A DNA stretch of 64,000 bases from Schaalia odontolytica (GCF_024584435.1 NZ_CP102197.1:558001-622000); one strand, 5' to 3'. Numbered from the stretch's first letter, positions 7,090 to 16,270 are shown. Notes: generated by a model from the sequence alone, not told the origin. Translations and numbers: made by a program.

Positions 7090-8805
7090 TTATCTCCCCC
7101 GCCTACCGGGGTGCGAGCTCGCCTGTGCCAGTAGATCACGCAGGCTCGCGTCGCGAAGCGGGCTGAGCATGGGGTGCGCCCACGGCAGCGCGCCGCGCCA
7201 CTCGATGAGCCGAGTTCCAGGCGCGCTCAATTCGGCGCAGATCAGCGCGGTTTCCGCCCACGAGGCCACCTCGGCTGCTCGCGTCGGTTGCTCCAGCGCC
7301 GCCTCGGAGAGCACGTCGATCCACGGGGAAGGATCCGTACGGGGAGGCACGACGACGGAGGACACATAGCGACCAAACGACGCCGCGTGCGCGACCCAAC
7401 CGGCCTCGCCGTGCTCGCGGCGCGTCGCCCACACGATGCGTTCGGCAACCAAAATGGGGCGCATCGTCGCTCGCTCGACTCCGGTGATATAGGCGCTCAG
7501 GTCGTCGCGCGTGCGCGCGGCCGACTCAAAGAGACCACTGCTGGCCAGTCGCGACATGATCCGAGTCAGTGCCAGGGGAACGGTGCTGGACGAGGCCGCG
7601 ATCGCCTCATCGATGCTCACCCGGTCGCACTCGCCACGGGCTTGAGCGATCGCGTTGGCCGCGCGAGTGGCGTGCGCCCGAGACCCGAAGGGACCCAGGG
7701 CGCGAGCTACCTGACCCAGACCTATGCGTGCCTCGACGCGCGGATTCTCCCCGTCGCTCACGACCCAGTACTGAGACCCCTGCCGCATGGACGCCGAATT
7801 GTAGGGCGGAGACAGGGTCGATATGTCGCGAAGCTCGCGGATCCGGGCCTCAATGACGGAGGCGGTGGGAAACGAACGAACACCGGCGGCCAGCGAGACC
7901 ATTCGTTGGATCTTGGAACGCTTCTCCGAGCGCGAATAGTAGCTGGCCACGCGCGAACGCAGCGACGAGGCGGAGCCCACGTAGAGGGTGTCGCCGTCGG
8001 TGTTGATGAAATGGTAGACCCCCGGGGAGGGTGGCAGATCCGCCACGAAAGATGGTGTCTTCGGGGAGACATTGGGTGCCTGGGCGCTGAGCGCCACCAG
8101 GTCCTCCACGTCGCTCGCCCCGGCACCGGCCAGGAGGTCCACAAAACCGAGGAGAACCTCCGCCGTTGCGCGCGCATCACCCAGGGCGCGGTGCCCCGGA
8201 ACGGTCGCGGTACCGAAGTAGGAGGCGACCGTGGCGAGCTTGTGGTTGCGAACGATGGGGCGCGGCAGGGCCAATCGCGCGAGAGCGAGCGTATCGACGA
8301 CCCTCACGCGCGGCCAGGGGAGCGAGCACGCCGCAGCGGCTCGACGAAGAAAACCGATGTCGAAGGGTGCGTTGTGTGCCACCAGGACGACGGGGTCCTT
8401 CGCCTCGAAGCCCGCCCACGTCAGGAAGCGGTCGAGCACGGTGGCGATGGGATCGGCGCCGCGAACCATGGCGGGCGTGATACCGGTCAACGCGGTGATG
8501 GCGGGAGGGATGGGGCCGACGGGGCGCACGAGTGAGGAGAACTCCTCGCACAGGCGCCCCTCGCGTACACGCACCGCCCCGATCTCAGTGATCTCGGCAC
8601 GCGCACCCAGGCCCGTCGTCTCCAGGTCGACCACCACCCAGCTGCCCGTGGACGCGGGCGTTCCCACCGAGTCCAGGCTCAGCTGTATCTGGGGCGCTGG
8701 CGCCCTCAGGAGCGCTCCCGACACGGCCGAACGAGCAAAGGGACGAGGCGACTCGCCAGGCGATATGGTTTGCCCACAATCGCGCATGGGAGTCTGTTTC
8801 GTCAT
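7090..8805 (-). CDS. DEDDh 3'-5' exonuclease / GIY-YIG nuclease fusion
   Basis: A 571-residue two-domain nuclease of a type found across actinobacteria. The N-terminal domain (about residues 53-225) is a DnaQ/PolIII-epsilon-like DEDDh exonuclease with Asp60 and Glu62 in VVDLETTG, Asp149 in HNAPFD, and His205/Asp210 in HRALGDA. A GIY-YIG domain like that of UvrC follows (about 258-340; GVY at 262-264, YVG at 275-277). The C-terminal 230 residues are helical and unassigned. It is likely a DNA repair enzyme; the precise substrate is not known. The ATG lies seven bases after TAGTAT with no ribosome site, suggesting a leaderless message. Confidence 0.88.
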   Translation of the reverse strand: MTKQTPMRDCGQTISPGESPRPFARSAVSGALLRAPAPQIQLSLDSVGTPASTGSWVVVDLETTGLGARAEITEIGAVRVREGRLCEEFSSLVRPVGPIPPAITALTGITPAMVRGADPIATVLDRFLTWAGFEAKDPVVLVAHNAPFDIGFLRRAAAACSLPWPRVRVVDTLALARLALPRPIVRNHKLATVASYFGTATVPGHRALGDARATAEVLLGFVDLLAGAGASDVEDLVALSAQAPNVSPKTPSFVADLPPSPGVYHFINTDGDTLYVGSASSLRSRVASYYSRSEKRSKIQRMVSLAAGVRSFPTASVIEARIRELRDISTLSPPYNSASMRQGSQYWVVSDGENPRVEARIGLGQVARALGPFGSRAHATRAANAIAQARGECDRVSIDEAIAASSSTVPLALTRIMSRLASSGLFESAARTRDDLSAYITGVERATMRPILVAERIVWATRREHGEAGWVAHAASFGRYVSSVVVPPRTDPSPWIDVLSEAALEQPTRAAEVASWAETALICAELSAPGTRLIEWRGALPWAHPMLSPLRDASLRDLLAQASSHPGRRGR

Positions 8806-8812
8806 ACAGTTG

Positions 8813-8818
8813 ATACTA
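8813..8818 (-). promoter_or_regulatory. -10 hexamer, leaderless DEDD nuclease gene
   Basis: TAGTAT on the minus strand, seven bases before the ATG at 8805; no ribosome-binding sequence between. Confidence 0.5.
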
Positions 8819-8864
8819 ATTCCTCCGCGCTCGCGCGCGCCCGTCGACAGTTCGAGGAGTGACA

Positions 8865-9686
8865 GTGGCGTTCTACCAGGCTCTCAAAGCGACCGGCAGC
8901 CCCATACTCAAGGCGGCCTACCATCCGTGGATCCGCGGCAAGGAGAACATTCCGAGCGAGGGAGCCGCGATTCTGGCATCCAACCACAACGCGGTGTGGG
9001 ACTCCGTCTTCCTGCCGATGATGCTCGACCGCGAGGTCGTCTTCATGGGAAAGGCCGACTACTTCACGGGAACCGGCGTCAAGGGGTGGATGACCAAGGA
9101 ATTCATGCGGGCCGTGGGCACCATTCCCGTGGATCGTACGGGGGGCCGAGCCTCCGAGGCGGCACTCAACGCCGGACTGAAGCGCCTGAAGGACGGACAG
9201 CTCTTTGGCATCTACCCCGAGGGGACGCGTAGCCCCGACGGGCGTCTCTATCGCGGCAAGACCGGAGTCGCGCGCCTCGCCCTGCTCTCCGGTGCGCCCG
9301 TCATTCCGGTGGCCATGATCGGCACCCACGCCGCCCAGCCGATCGGCCAGAAGATCCCCTCGCGGACGAACATCGGGATGGTCATCGGCGAGCCCCTCGA
9401 CTTCTCGCGATACAAGGGGCTGCACAAGGACCGCTACGTGCTGCGTGCGATCACGGACGAGATCATGTACAACCTGATGCTTCTGTCGGGCCAGGAGTAC
9501 GTCGACCTCTACGCCGCAGACGTGAAGGCCCAGCTAGCCGCCGAGGGAGCCTTCGAGGGCCCGGTTCCCTCCAATGGCCGCGCGGCGCCGGGAGGGCGAA
9601 CCGCACCCGACGTTGCCGTGCCGACAGCTCCCACACGCGATGACGAGGAGGACGGGCGGGAGGAAGGCCAGGAACCGCGCGGGTGA
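8865..9686 (+). CDS. plsC: 1-acyl-sn-glycerol-3-phosphate acyltransferase
   Basis: A 273-residue PlsC family acyltransferase, which should acylate lysophosphatidic acid to phosphatidic acid at the inner membrane face. The catalytic HX4D motif is at His41-Asp46 (SNHNAVWDS), the FMGKADY and PVDR motifs follow, and the glycerol-phosphate motif YPEGTRS is near residue 116. The C-terminal 40 residues are low-complexity and acidic. The GTG at 8865 is preferred because GAGGAG (8854-8859) sits five bases upstream; an in-frame GTG at 8859 would overlap that site. A plsC gene between the nuclease and class II DAHP synthase is conserved in actinobacteria. Confidence 0.88.
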   Translation: MAFYQALKATGSPILKAAYHPWIRGKENIPSEGAAILASNHNAVWDSVFLPMMLDREVVFMGKADYFTGTGVKGWMTKEFMRAVGTIPVDRTGGRASEAALNAGLKRLKDGQLFGIYPEGTRSPDGRLYRGKTGVARLALLSGAPVIPVAMIGTHAAQPIGQKIPSRTNIGMVIGEPLDFSRYKGLHKDRYVLRAITDEIMYNLMLLSGQEYVDLYAADVKAQLAAEGAFEGPVPSNGRAAPGGRTAPDVAVPTAPTRDDEEDGREEGQEPRG

Positions 9687-9747
9687 GCCCGCACTCCGGC
9701 GGATTTCGCGGGACGGGCGTCCCGGGCGAAAGCGCGCGCGGGACGCG

Positions 9748-9753
9748 TAGAAT
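9748..9753 (+). promoter_or_regulatory. -10 hexamer of pfp
   Basis: TAGAAT about 120 bases before the pfp ATG, giving a GC-rich leader of roughly 110 bases. No good -35 was seen. A weak hairpin (CGGGAC/GTCCCG, 9709-9724) precedes it and may end plsC transcription. Confidence 0.4.
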
Positions 9754-9872
9754 GAGTGTGCCCTGCGCTCACGCGCGGTTGTGCACGGGCCAGCCCCACC
9801 GGGTCGGCCGAGTCACGCCCCGCCCGTGCGAGCGCGGGACCGTACCTAACCAACCTGAGAAAGGTGACATTC

Positions 9873-11090
9873 ATGTCGGTCCGTCGTGTTGCCCTGCTGA
9901 CCGCAGGTGGCTTCGCCCCGTGCCTGTCCTCCGCCGTCGGTGGACTCATCGAGCGTTACAACGAGATTGATCCCACGGTCGAGATCATCGCCTACCAGAA
10001 CGGCTACCACGGCCTGCTCACCGGCAACTACGTGCTGGTGGATGAGGAGGCACGCAAGAACGCTGCGGTCCTGCACCGCTTCGGTGGATCCCCGATCGGA
10101 AACTCGCGCGTCAAGCTGACGAACAAGAAGAACCTCGTGGAGCGAGGTCTCGTGGCACAGGACGAGGATCCCCTGCAGAAGGCGGCCGAGCAGCTGCGCA
10201 CGGACGGTGTCGACGTGCTGCACACGATCGGCGGTGACGACACGAACACGACGGCTGCCGATCTGGCCGCCTACCTGGAGGAGCACGACTACCACCTGAC
10301 GGTCGTGGGGCTGCCCAAGACCATCGACAACGACGTGGTGCCGATCCGCCAGTCCCTGGGTGCGTGGACCGCCGCTGAAGAGGTCTCCGAGTACTCCCAG
10401 AACATCATCGGGGAGCACCGTTCCAACCCGCGCATGCTCATCATTCACGAGATCATGGGCCGCCACTGCGGGTGGCTCACCGCGGCCGGTTCGCTGCGCT
10501 ACCACGAGTGGCTCAAGACCCAGGAATGGGTGCCCTCGATTGGCCTGTCGAAGGAACGCTGGGACATTCACGCCATCTTCCTGCCCGAGATGAAGATCGA
10601 CCTGGATGCTGAGGCGGCCCGCCTCAAGGCGATCATGGACGAGCAGGGCAACGTCAACATCTTCCTGTCGGAGGGCGCCGGCGTGCCCGAGATCATCGCC
10701 GAGATCGAGGCCGCGGGTGGCGAGGTGCAGCGCGATCCCTTCGGCCACGTCAAGCTCGATACGATCAACCCCGGTCAGTGGTTCGCCAAGCAGTTCGCCG
10801 AGAAGATCGACGCCGAGAAGGTCATGGTTCAAAAGTCCGGCTACTTCTCGCGTTCCTCGCGAGCCAACGCCGACGACCTGCGCCTCATCAAGTCGATGAC
10901 CGACCTGGCTGTCGAGTGCGCTTTCAAGGGCGAGTCCGGCGTCATCGGCCACGATGAGGAGGACGGCGACCGTCTCAAGGCGATTCCCTTCCCGCGCATC
11001 GCGGGCGGCAAGCCCTTCGACATCACCGCATCCTGGTTCGTCGAGATGATGGCCGAGATCGGCCAGTCCGTCGAGCCCGCTGGCGAGTGA
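9873..11090 (+). CDS. pfp: Pyrophosphate-fructose-6-phosphate 1-phosphotransferase
   Basis: A 405-residue phosphofructokinase of the PPi-dependent group. Two residues decide the phosphoryl donor: the GGDDTNT motif (120-126) carries Asp where ATP enzymes have Gly, and PKTIDND (148-154) carries Lys where ATP enzymes have Gly. Both are the PPi-type states. The reaction is reversible, so it can serve glycolysis and gluconeogenesis. The MGRHCGW and ITASWF segments also fit. The start at ATG 9873 follows GAGAAAGGTGAC, and the protein then begins at the first beta strand. Oral Actinomyces are known to use PPi for this step, which fits the polyphosphate glucokinase gene at 62.5 kb. Confidence 0.9.
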   Translation: MSVRRVALLTAGGFAPCLSSAVGGLIERYNEIDPTVEIIAYQNGYHGLLTGNYVLVDEEARKNAAVLHRFGGSPIGNSRVKLTNKKNLVERGLVAQDEDPLQKAAEQLRTDGVDVLHTIGGDDTNTTAADLAAYLEEHDYHLTVVGLPKTIDNDVVPIRQSLGAWTAAEEVSEYSQNIIGEHRSNPRMLIIHEIMGRHCGWLTAAGSLRYHEWLKTQEWVPSIGLSKERWDIHAIFLPEMKIDLDAEAARLKAIMDEQGNVNIFLSEGAGVPEIIAEIEAAGGEVQRDPFGHVKLDTINPGQWFAKQFAEKIDAEKVMVQKSGYFSRSSRANADDLRLIKSMTDLAVECAFKGESGVIGHDEEDGDRLKAIPFPRIAGGKPFDITASWFVEMMAEIGQSVEPAGE

Positions 11091-11100
11091 GTCTGCCCGC

Positions 11101-12540
11101 GTGATTCCTTCCTTCACTCCCGGACGCGGCGGAGAGCCCGTGCGTAAGCCTCGCTCCCGCCGCGTCCCCGAGCGCCTGTGGTCGCCCGAGTCCGGGGAGC
11201 GTGCCCCCTGGGATACGTGGCGTGGTTTGGATGCTTCCCAGCAGCCCTCGTACGCCGATCGCGAGAGCGTCGGTGAGGTCACGGCTCAGCTGCGCCGCCA
11301 GCCGCCGCTCGTCTTCGCCGGTGAGGTCGACGACCTACGCACCTGGATGGGCGCCGCCGGGCGCGGCGAGGCTTTCGTCCTGATGGGCGGGGACTGCGCG
11401 GAGACCTTCGCGGAGGCGACGGCCGACCACGTGCGGCTCAAGATCCAGACGCTCCTGCAGATGGCCGTCGTCTTGACCTACGGAGCGTCGCTGCCCGTCA
11501 TCAAAGTGGGGCGCATCGCCGGACAGTACGCCAAGCCCCGGTCGGCCGACACGGAGACGCGAGACGGGGTGACTCTTCCCAGCTACCGCGGCGACGCCGT
11601 GAACTCCATCGAGTTCACTCCCGACGCACGTGAACCCGACCCGCAGAGGCTCCTGTCGCTGTACAACCATGCGGCCTCGACGCTCAACCTGATCCGCGCG
11701 TTCACGAAGGGCGGATACGCGGATCTTCGCCAGGTGCATCGCTGGAATCAGGGGTTCATGTCCAACCCCGCGTACGCGCGCTACGAAACGCTGGCCAAGG
11801 ACATTCACCGGGCCATCAAATTCATGGGGGCGGCGGGAGTCGACTTTGAGACCCTGCGCGACGTTGACCTCTATTCCTCTCACGAGGCACTCCTCCTGGA
11901 GTACGAGTCGGCGATGACGCGCATCGACTCGCGCACCGGCGAACCCTACAACACGTCCGCCCACTTCCTGTGGGCGGGAGAGCGCACCCGCGAGGAGGAA
12001 GGCGCTCACATTGAGCTGCTGTCTCGCGTGCGCAACCCCATCGGCGTTAAGCTCGGCCCCTCGACCACGCCCGAGCAGATGTGTTCGCTTATCGACCGTC
12101 TCAACCCAGACGGCGAGGACGGGCGCCTGACCTTCATCACCCGCATGGGGGCATCGCGCATCCGCGAGGCATTGCCACCCCTGCTTGAGGCTGCGCGCGA
12201 CGACGGACGTCCCGTCACGTGGGTGACGGATCCGATGCACGGCAACACGATCACCTCATCCACGGGATATAAGACCCGCCGCTTTGAGACGATCATGGAC
12301 GAGGTGCGTGGATTCTTCGATGCGCACGAGGCCTGCGGGACGGTTCCCGGTGGCCTGCACGTCGAGCTCACGGGCGACGACGTCACCGAGGTGATTGGCG
12401 GGAGCGAACACATTGACGAGGAGACGCTGCGCAAGCGCTACGAAACGCTCGTGGATCCGCGTCTGAACCACCAGCAGAGCCTGGAGATGGCCTTCCAGGT
12501 CGCCCAGTACCTTGCGAAGGGTGCCGCCGAGGAACGCTGA
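11101..12540 (+). CDS. aroG: 3-deoxy-7-phosphoheptulonate synthase, class II
   Basis: A 479-residue class II (plant/AroH-like) DAHP synthase, which condenses phosphoenolpyruvate and erythrose 4-phosphate in the first step of the shikimate pathway. Family segments seen are GGDCAET (metal/PEP site Cys), VGRIAGQYAKPRS, the NLIRAFTKGGYADL run, GVKLGPS, and WVTDPMHGNT near the C-terminus. Length is normal. The GTG at 11101 is ten bases past the pfp stop, so the two genes may be cotranscribed; a GTG at about 11140 is an alternative start. The gene ends in a strong bidirectional hairpin. Confidence 0.92.
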   Translation: MIPSFTPGRGGEPVRKPRSRRVPERLWSPESGERAPWDTWRGLDASQQPSYADRESVGEVTAQLRRQPPLVFAGEVDDLRTWMGAAGRGEAFVLMGGDCAETFAEATADHVRLKIQTLLQMAVVLTYGASLPVIKVGRIAGQYAKPRSADTETRDGVTLPSYRGDAVNSIEFTPDAREPDPQRLLSLYNHAASTLNLIRAFTKGGYADLRQVHRWNQGFMSNPAYARYETLAKDIHRAIKFMGAAGVDFETLRDVDLYSSHEALLLEYESAMTRIDSRTGEPYNTSAHFLWAGERTREEEGAHIELLSRVRNPIGVKLGPSTTPEQMCSLIDRLNPDGEDGRLTFITRMGASRIREALPPLLEAARDDGRPVTWVTDPMHGNTITSSTGYKTRRFETIMDEVRGFFDAHEACGTVPGGLHVELTGDDVTEVIGGSEHIDEETLRKRYETLVDPRLNHQQSLEMAFQVAQYLAKGAAEER

Positions 12541-12553
12541 TCCCAGGCAACAC

Positions 12554-12590
12554 GCGTGTGCCCGGCCTCGCTATGAGGCCGGGCACACGC
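12554..12590. terminator. Bidirectional hairpin between aroG and the PASTA kinase
   Basis: A perfect 16-bp stem (GCGTGTGCCCGGCCTC and its complement) with a 5-base loop, between two convergent genes. No T run. Confidence 0.8.
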
Positions 12591-12635
12591 TTCAGGCGAC
12601 GACCGCATCGAATGGGACCGGTCTGGCGAGTTCGC

Positions 12636-14579
12636 TTAGACGACGGTGATCGTCACGACGGACCCCTTCTTCAGCATCGTTCCTCCCGCCGGATCGGTGG
12701 CACGCACCGTGCCGAAGAAACCGCCGAGAATCGACTCCTCCTGCACGGTGAATCCCGCTCCCTCGAGCGCGGCCCGGGCCTCGTCCCTCTGGCGGCCGAC
12801 AACGTCCGGGACCGCGACCTTCTCCGGTCCCTTCGACACGGTGTAGGCCACCTGATCCCCGCGATAGAGGGTGCTTCCTTCGGCGGTCTGCTGAGAGATG
12901 ACCTGTCCTTCGGGGACCGTGTCGGAGTAGGCTTCGGCGACGTTCGCGGCCAGGCCGAGGGCTTCGACGGCGTTCTTCGCGGCCTCCGCGCTCATGGCGG
13001 CTAGGCGTGGGACCGAGCGGGGCTCACGTCCCTTGGACAGGACGAGATCAACGGAGGAATCGTGTCGGACGGCGGATCCGGCCGGCGTTCCCTGGGAGAG
13101 CACGTGCCCCGCGGGGATGTCCTCGGAGTAGGCGTTGCTGATTGCTCCGACCTGCAGTCCCACCTCCGACAGCGCCGCCTCAGCCTCATCCCGGGGGAGG
13201 GAGACGACGCTGGGCACGGTCCTCATATCGACGCCCTTGGAGACGTAGAGCTGGACCTCGGCGCGCTTGTGCACGGAGGCGCCATCCTCGGGATCGGAGC
13301 GCGTCACGGAGCCCGCTGGCGTGTCGTCGGAGAACTCCTCGTCCACGACGGAGGGCAAGCCCAGCTGCTGAAGTTCGGCTTGAACGTCGGCGAGGGGTCG
13401 ACCCGTCGTGTGCGGCATCGTCAGGTAGGAACCCGGGCCGTACTCGGTCCACCACCAGCTGCCGCCCACGCCCGCCGCGACCAGGAGGAGCGCGACGAGC
13501 GTCGCCCACAGCGCCACGCGTCGCGGTGCTCTGGAAGGCGGGGCCGCGGCGACGGAGAGATCCGGGGCGGAGGTGTGGACGGTGGCGGCATTCGTTGGAA
13601 CGGAGGGAGGCAGGGGCCTGGTGAACTGCGCGGAGAGCACCTCCGTGTTCAACGCGCTGGTTCGGGTGCCATCGTTGCGCTCGCCGGGGGACACGTCGGC
13701 GCGGCGGCTCGCAAGTTCGGCGGGGATCGCGGCGGCCGTGCGCGCGACCAGGTCGATGGCCTCGGACGCGTCTGCCGGGCGCGACGCGGGTTCTCTCGCG
13801 GTCAGGGCGGCAACGAGGTCGTCGATTTCACGGGGAATCCACGGCTGGGAAGCCGACGGGCTGGGAACGTCGTCGGCGACGTGATGGGAGGCAATCTGGA
13901 GGGGTGACTCGCCCGCCCACGGCACCGTGCCCGTGAGCATTTCGTAGAGCATGATGCCCACGGAGTAGATGTCGGAGCGCGCATCTGCGCGTGCGGTGGT
14001 CGCGATTTCGGGAGCAATGTAGGCCACGGTGCCGAGCATGTTGCCAGTGGACGACATTGACACCTCGGAGGCGGCGCGAGCCAGCCCGAAGTCTGTGACC
14101 TTCGCCGGCCCATCCGTGGGAACCAGGATGTTCTCGGGCTTGATGTCGCGGTGGATGACTCCCATGCGGTGAGCGGCTCGTAGCGCCTCGAGGGTATCGG
14201 AGGCGTAGCGCAGCGCCTGGGGGATCGTGAAGGCCCCCTGCGCGCGAAGAAGCTGACGAAGATTTGTCCCGTCGATAAGCTCCATCACCAAGAATCCTTG
14301 GCCCGTGACAACACCCTGGTCGAAAACGGAGACGACCCCTGGGTGAACGATTCGCGCGGCCGCGCGTGCCTCTCGGCGAAAGCGCGCGACGAAGTCCTGG
14401 GAATCGGCAAGGTGGGGGTGCATGACCTTGAGGGCAACGGGACGGTCAAGGCGCTCGTCCTGCGCGATGTACACCGTCGCCATGCCACCGCGGGCAAGCC
14501 GACGCACGACCCGGTATCGTTCGTCGACCAGGAGGCCGATCAGCGGATCGGTCTGGTCGAATGTCTGTTCATCGCTCAC
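12636..14579 (-). CDS. pknL: Ser/Thr protein kinase with four PASTA domains (PknL-type)
   Basis: A 647-residue membrane kinase. The cytoplasmic kinase domain (about residues 15-270) has the glycine loop (LARGGMATV), the catalytic Lys in VALKVM, HRDIKPEN and DFGLA. A linker leads to one transmembrane helix at about 360-380, then four extracellular PASTA repeats of about 66 residues that should bind muropeptide or lipid II. It is divergent from the Rv2175c-like gene and close to a prenyl synthase, the arrangement of M. tuberculosis pknL, which lacks PASTA domains there. The GTG at 14577-14579 is chosen because TAGAAT lies seven bases upstream; a TTG ten codons earlier has no signal. Confidence 0.9.
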   Translation of the reverse strand: MSDEQTFDQTDPLIGLLVDERYRVVRRLARGGMATVYIAQDERLDRPVALKVMHPHLADSQDFVARFRREARAAARIVHPGVVSVFDQGVVTGQGFLVMELIDGTNLRQLLRAQGAFTIPQALRYASDTLEALRAAHRMGVIHRDIKPENILVPTDGPAKVTDFGLARAASEVSMSSTGNMLGTVAYIAPEIATTARADARSDIYSVGIMLYEMLTGTVPWAGESPLQIASHHVADDVPSPSASQPWIPREIDDLVAALTAREPASRPADASEAIDLVARTAAAIPAELASRRADVSPGERNDGTRTSALNTEVLSAQFTRPLPPSVPTNAATVHTSAPDLSVAAAPPSRAPRRVALWATLVALLLVAAGVGGSWWWTEYGPGSYLTMPHTTGRPLADVQAELQQLGLPSVVDEEFSDDTPAGSVTRSDPEDGASVHKRAEVQLYVSKGVDMRTVPSVVSLPRDEAEAALSEVGLQVGAISNAYSEDIPAGHVLSQGTPAGSAVRHDSSVDLVLSKGREPRSVPRLAAMSAEAAKNAVEALGLAANVAEAYSDTVPEGQVISQQTAEGSTLYRGDQVAYTVSKGPEKVAVPDVVGRQRDEARAALEGAGFTVQEESILGGFFGTVRATDPAGGTMLKKGSVVTITVV

Positions 14580-14586
14580 TTGGTTG

Positions 14587-14592
14587 ATTCTA
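14587..14592 (-). promoter_or_regulatory. -10 hexamer, leaderless kinase gene
   Basis: TAGAAT on the minus strand, seven bases before the GTG at 14579. Confidence 0.5.
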
Positions 14593-14649
14593 TGGGATCT
14601 TTCGCTCAATCTACGGAGATGCGGGTGTCGGAGCGCCGCCGCCTTGGGG

Positions 14650-14655
14650 TAGTCT
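14650..14655 (+). promoter_or_regulatory. -10 hexamer, leaderless Rv2175c-like gene
   Basis: TAGTCT seven bases before the ATG at 14663, 57 bases from the divergent kinase -10. Confidence 0.5.
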
Positions 14656-14662
14656 TGCGGTC

Positions 14663-15016
14663 ATGACGAGTGCTGACATGACCCTGGCAAGCATGGACGA
14701 GGCCTGCCGACTCCTCGGCATCGAGGAACGCCGCCTGAAGCAGCTGATCCGTGATCGAGTCCTCATTGAGGCGCGCGGAGCAGACGGGAGTCGAGGGATC
14801 CCGCGCGACGTGATCGTCAAGGGTGCCAACGGCTGGGAGCCCCTTGCGGTCCTGCAGGGAACGCTCACCCTGCTGGCCGATGACGGGTTCACGTCCGACG
14901 AATCCCTGGAATGGCTGTACACGCTCCAGGAGGAACTGGGGGAACGCCCGATTGACGCGCTCGTGTCGGGGCGTCACCACCGCGTCAACCGCATCGCCTC
15001 CACGCTCGCCTTCTAG
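14663..15016 (+). CDS. Rv2175c-like DNA-binding protein
   Basis: A 117-residue protein matching the Rv2175c family: an N-terminal winged helix-turn-helix (EACRLLGIEERRLKQLIRD, residues 13-31, then a basic wing around RGIPRDVIV), and a C-terminal helical tail with the family-specific HHRVNRIASTLAF end. In M. tuberculosis this protein binds DNA and is phosphorylated by PknL; here it is divergent from the PASTA kinase, so the same link is likely. The N-terminal Thr/Ser residues could be phosphosites, by inference. Confidence 0.82.
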   Translation: MTSADMTLASMDEACRLLGIEERRLKQLIRDRVLIEARGADGSRGIPRDVIVKGANGWEPLAVLQGTLTLLADDGFTSDESLEWLYTLQEELGERPIDALVSGRHHRVNRIASTLAF

Positions 15017-15076
15017 GCGCGGCTGCCCATCCGGGAGCGGCCACCGTGGCTCCCTTGAATCGGCGCGGGAGGGGTG

Positions 15077-16180
15077 CTACGAGCGCCGTGCGGTGAGAAG
15101 AGAGCACAGCTCGGCGAGCATGCGTCGGGCCTCATCGCCCACGTTCGCCCGCTGAAGGGCAGCGTGCCCGTCGGCGACGAGACGAGCAATCGTTTCCTCG
15201 TGTGCGTCGCGGCCGTTGCGTGCGACGATGCGTGTCGCGGCGCCGATCTCGCGCGGCGAGGCGGTGGGCACCGCGAGAACACGAGTCAGCTCGCGCCGTT
15301 CGCTCGGCGTGGATGCCTCCCACGTGAGGGCCAGCAGCACGGTCCGCTTGCCCTCCCTGAGGTCGTCTCCCGCGGGTTTGCCCGTCACCTGAGGATCCCC
15401 AAACACGCCCAGGTCGTCGTCGCGCAGCTGGAAGGCGAGCCCCCACGGCGTCAGCACAGAATCGAGGATCGCCAGGAGGGTGCTCACCTGCCCGGGCGGG
15501 GCGGACGCACAGATCGCGCCGAGCGCCGCGGGATGCACGACCGAGTAGTGTGCCGACTTGTGGAGTGCGACATCCAGAGCATCGGCGCCGCTGACCGCGT
15601 CGTCGCGATGCGGGTCGAGCGGGGTTTGCTCGGCGACGATGTCGAGATACTGGCCCAGAGCAACCTCGGCGTGCATGTCGGCGAAGCGGCGGGTGAAGGA
15701 CTCGGCGGCGGCCTCGTCAAGGAGGAGCGCCTGCGCATCTGCCGCATCGGTGGCGGCAGAGAAGAGGAAGTCGCCGACCAGGATCGCCGCGTGCTCGCCG
15801 AAGTCGGTGGGGCTGCCCATCCACCGCCTGCGGCCGTGGTGATCGGCTAGGAGACGATGAGGCGTGGGGGCTCCCCGACGCTCGTTTGCGCGATCGATAA
15901 TGTCGTCGTGAACGAGGGCGCTGGCCTGGTAGAGCTCGAGTGCGGCACTCAGGTGGGGGAGAAACACCTCGCCCAGCGCAAGCCCGGCGCCCAGACAATA
16001 GCCGACGTGAGCCATGAGGGCGCGAAAGCGCTTGCCGCCCGACGCGGCTGAGAGCACCGCCTGAGTGAACTCTTCACCGCGGGTGGAGGCCCCCGCGCGC
16101 ACGAGGAGGCCGCTCAGGTGCTCGGACGTGGCCTCGTCGATGAGGGGACGCAGAACGGAGAAACTGTCGCTCAGACTCAT
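15077..16180 (-). CDS. Polyprenyl diphosphate synthase (geranylgeranyl type)
   Basis: A 367-residue trans-prenyl chain synthase that condenses isopentenyl diphosphate with allylic diphosphates. The first Asp-rich motif is DDIID (92-96), followed by RRG; the second is the DDDLG run near residue 260, preceded by FQLRD. GKRFRA (49-54) fits the substrate Lys/Arg site. Chain length cannot be settled by eye; large residues before the first motif (LYQASALVH) leave several options. It would use isoprenoid units made through Dxr and IspG, encoded at 39-43 kb. Start ATG 16180 lies six bases after TAGAGT. Confidence 0.87.
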   Translation of the reverse strand: MSLSDSFSVLRPLIDEATSEHLSGLLVRAGASTRGEEFTQAVLSAASGGKRFRALMAHVGYCLGAGLALGEVFLPHLSAALELYQASALVHDDIIDRANERRGAPTPHRLLADHHGRRRWMGSPTDFGEHAAILVGDFLFSAATDAADAQALLLDEAAAESFTRRFADMHAEVALGQYLDIVAEQTPLDPHRDDAVSGADALDVALHKSAHYSVVHPAALGAICASAPPGQVSTLLAILDSVLTPWGLAFQLRDDDLGVFGDPQVTGKPAGDDLREGKRTVLLALTWEASTPSERRELTRVLAVPTASPREIGAATRIVARNGRDAHEETIARLVADGHAALQRANVGDEARRMLAELCSLLTARRS

Positions 16181-16186
16181 GGTGCA

Positions 16187-16192
16187 ACTCTA
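16187..16192 (-). promoter_or_regulatory. -10 hexamer, leaderless prenyl synthase gene
   Basis: TAGAGT on the minus strand, six bases before the ATG at 16180. Confidence 0.5.
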
Positions 16193-16270
16193 ACCGACGG
16201 CGGCTCCCGGGCGTGGCTTCGCGGGGGGCAGGCTCACATCGACCACCAGGAAAACTCCCAAGCGAGGCAC

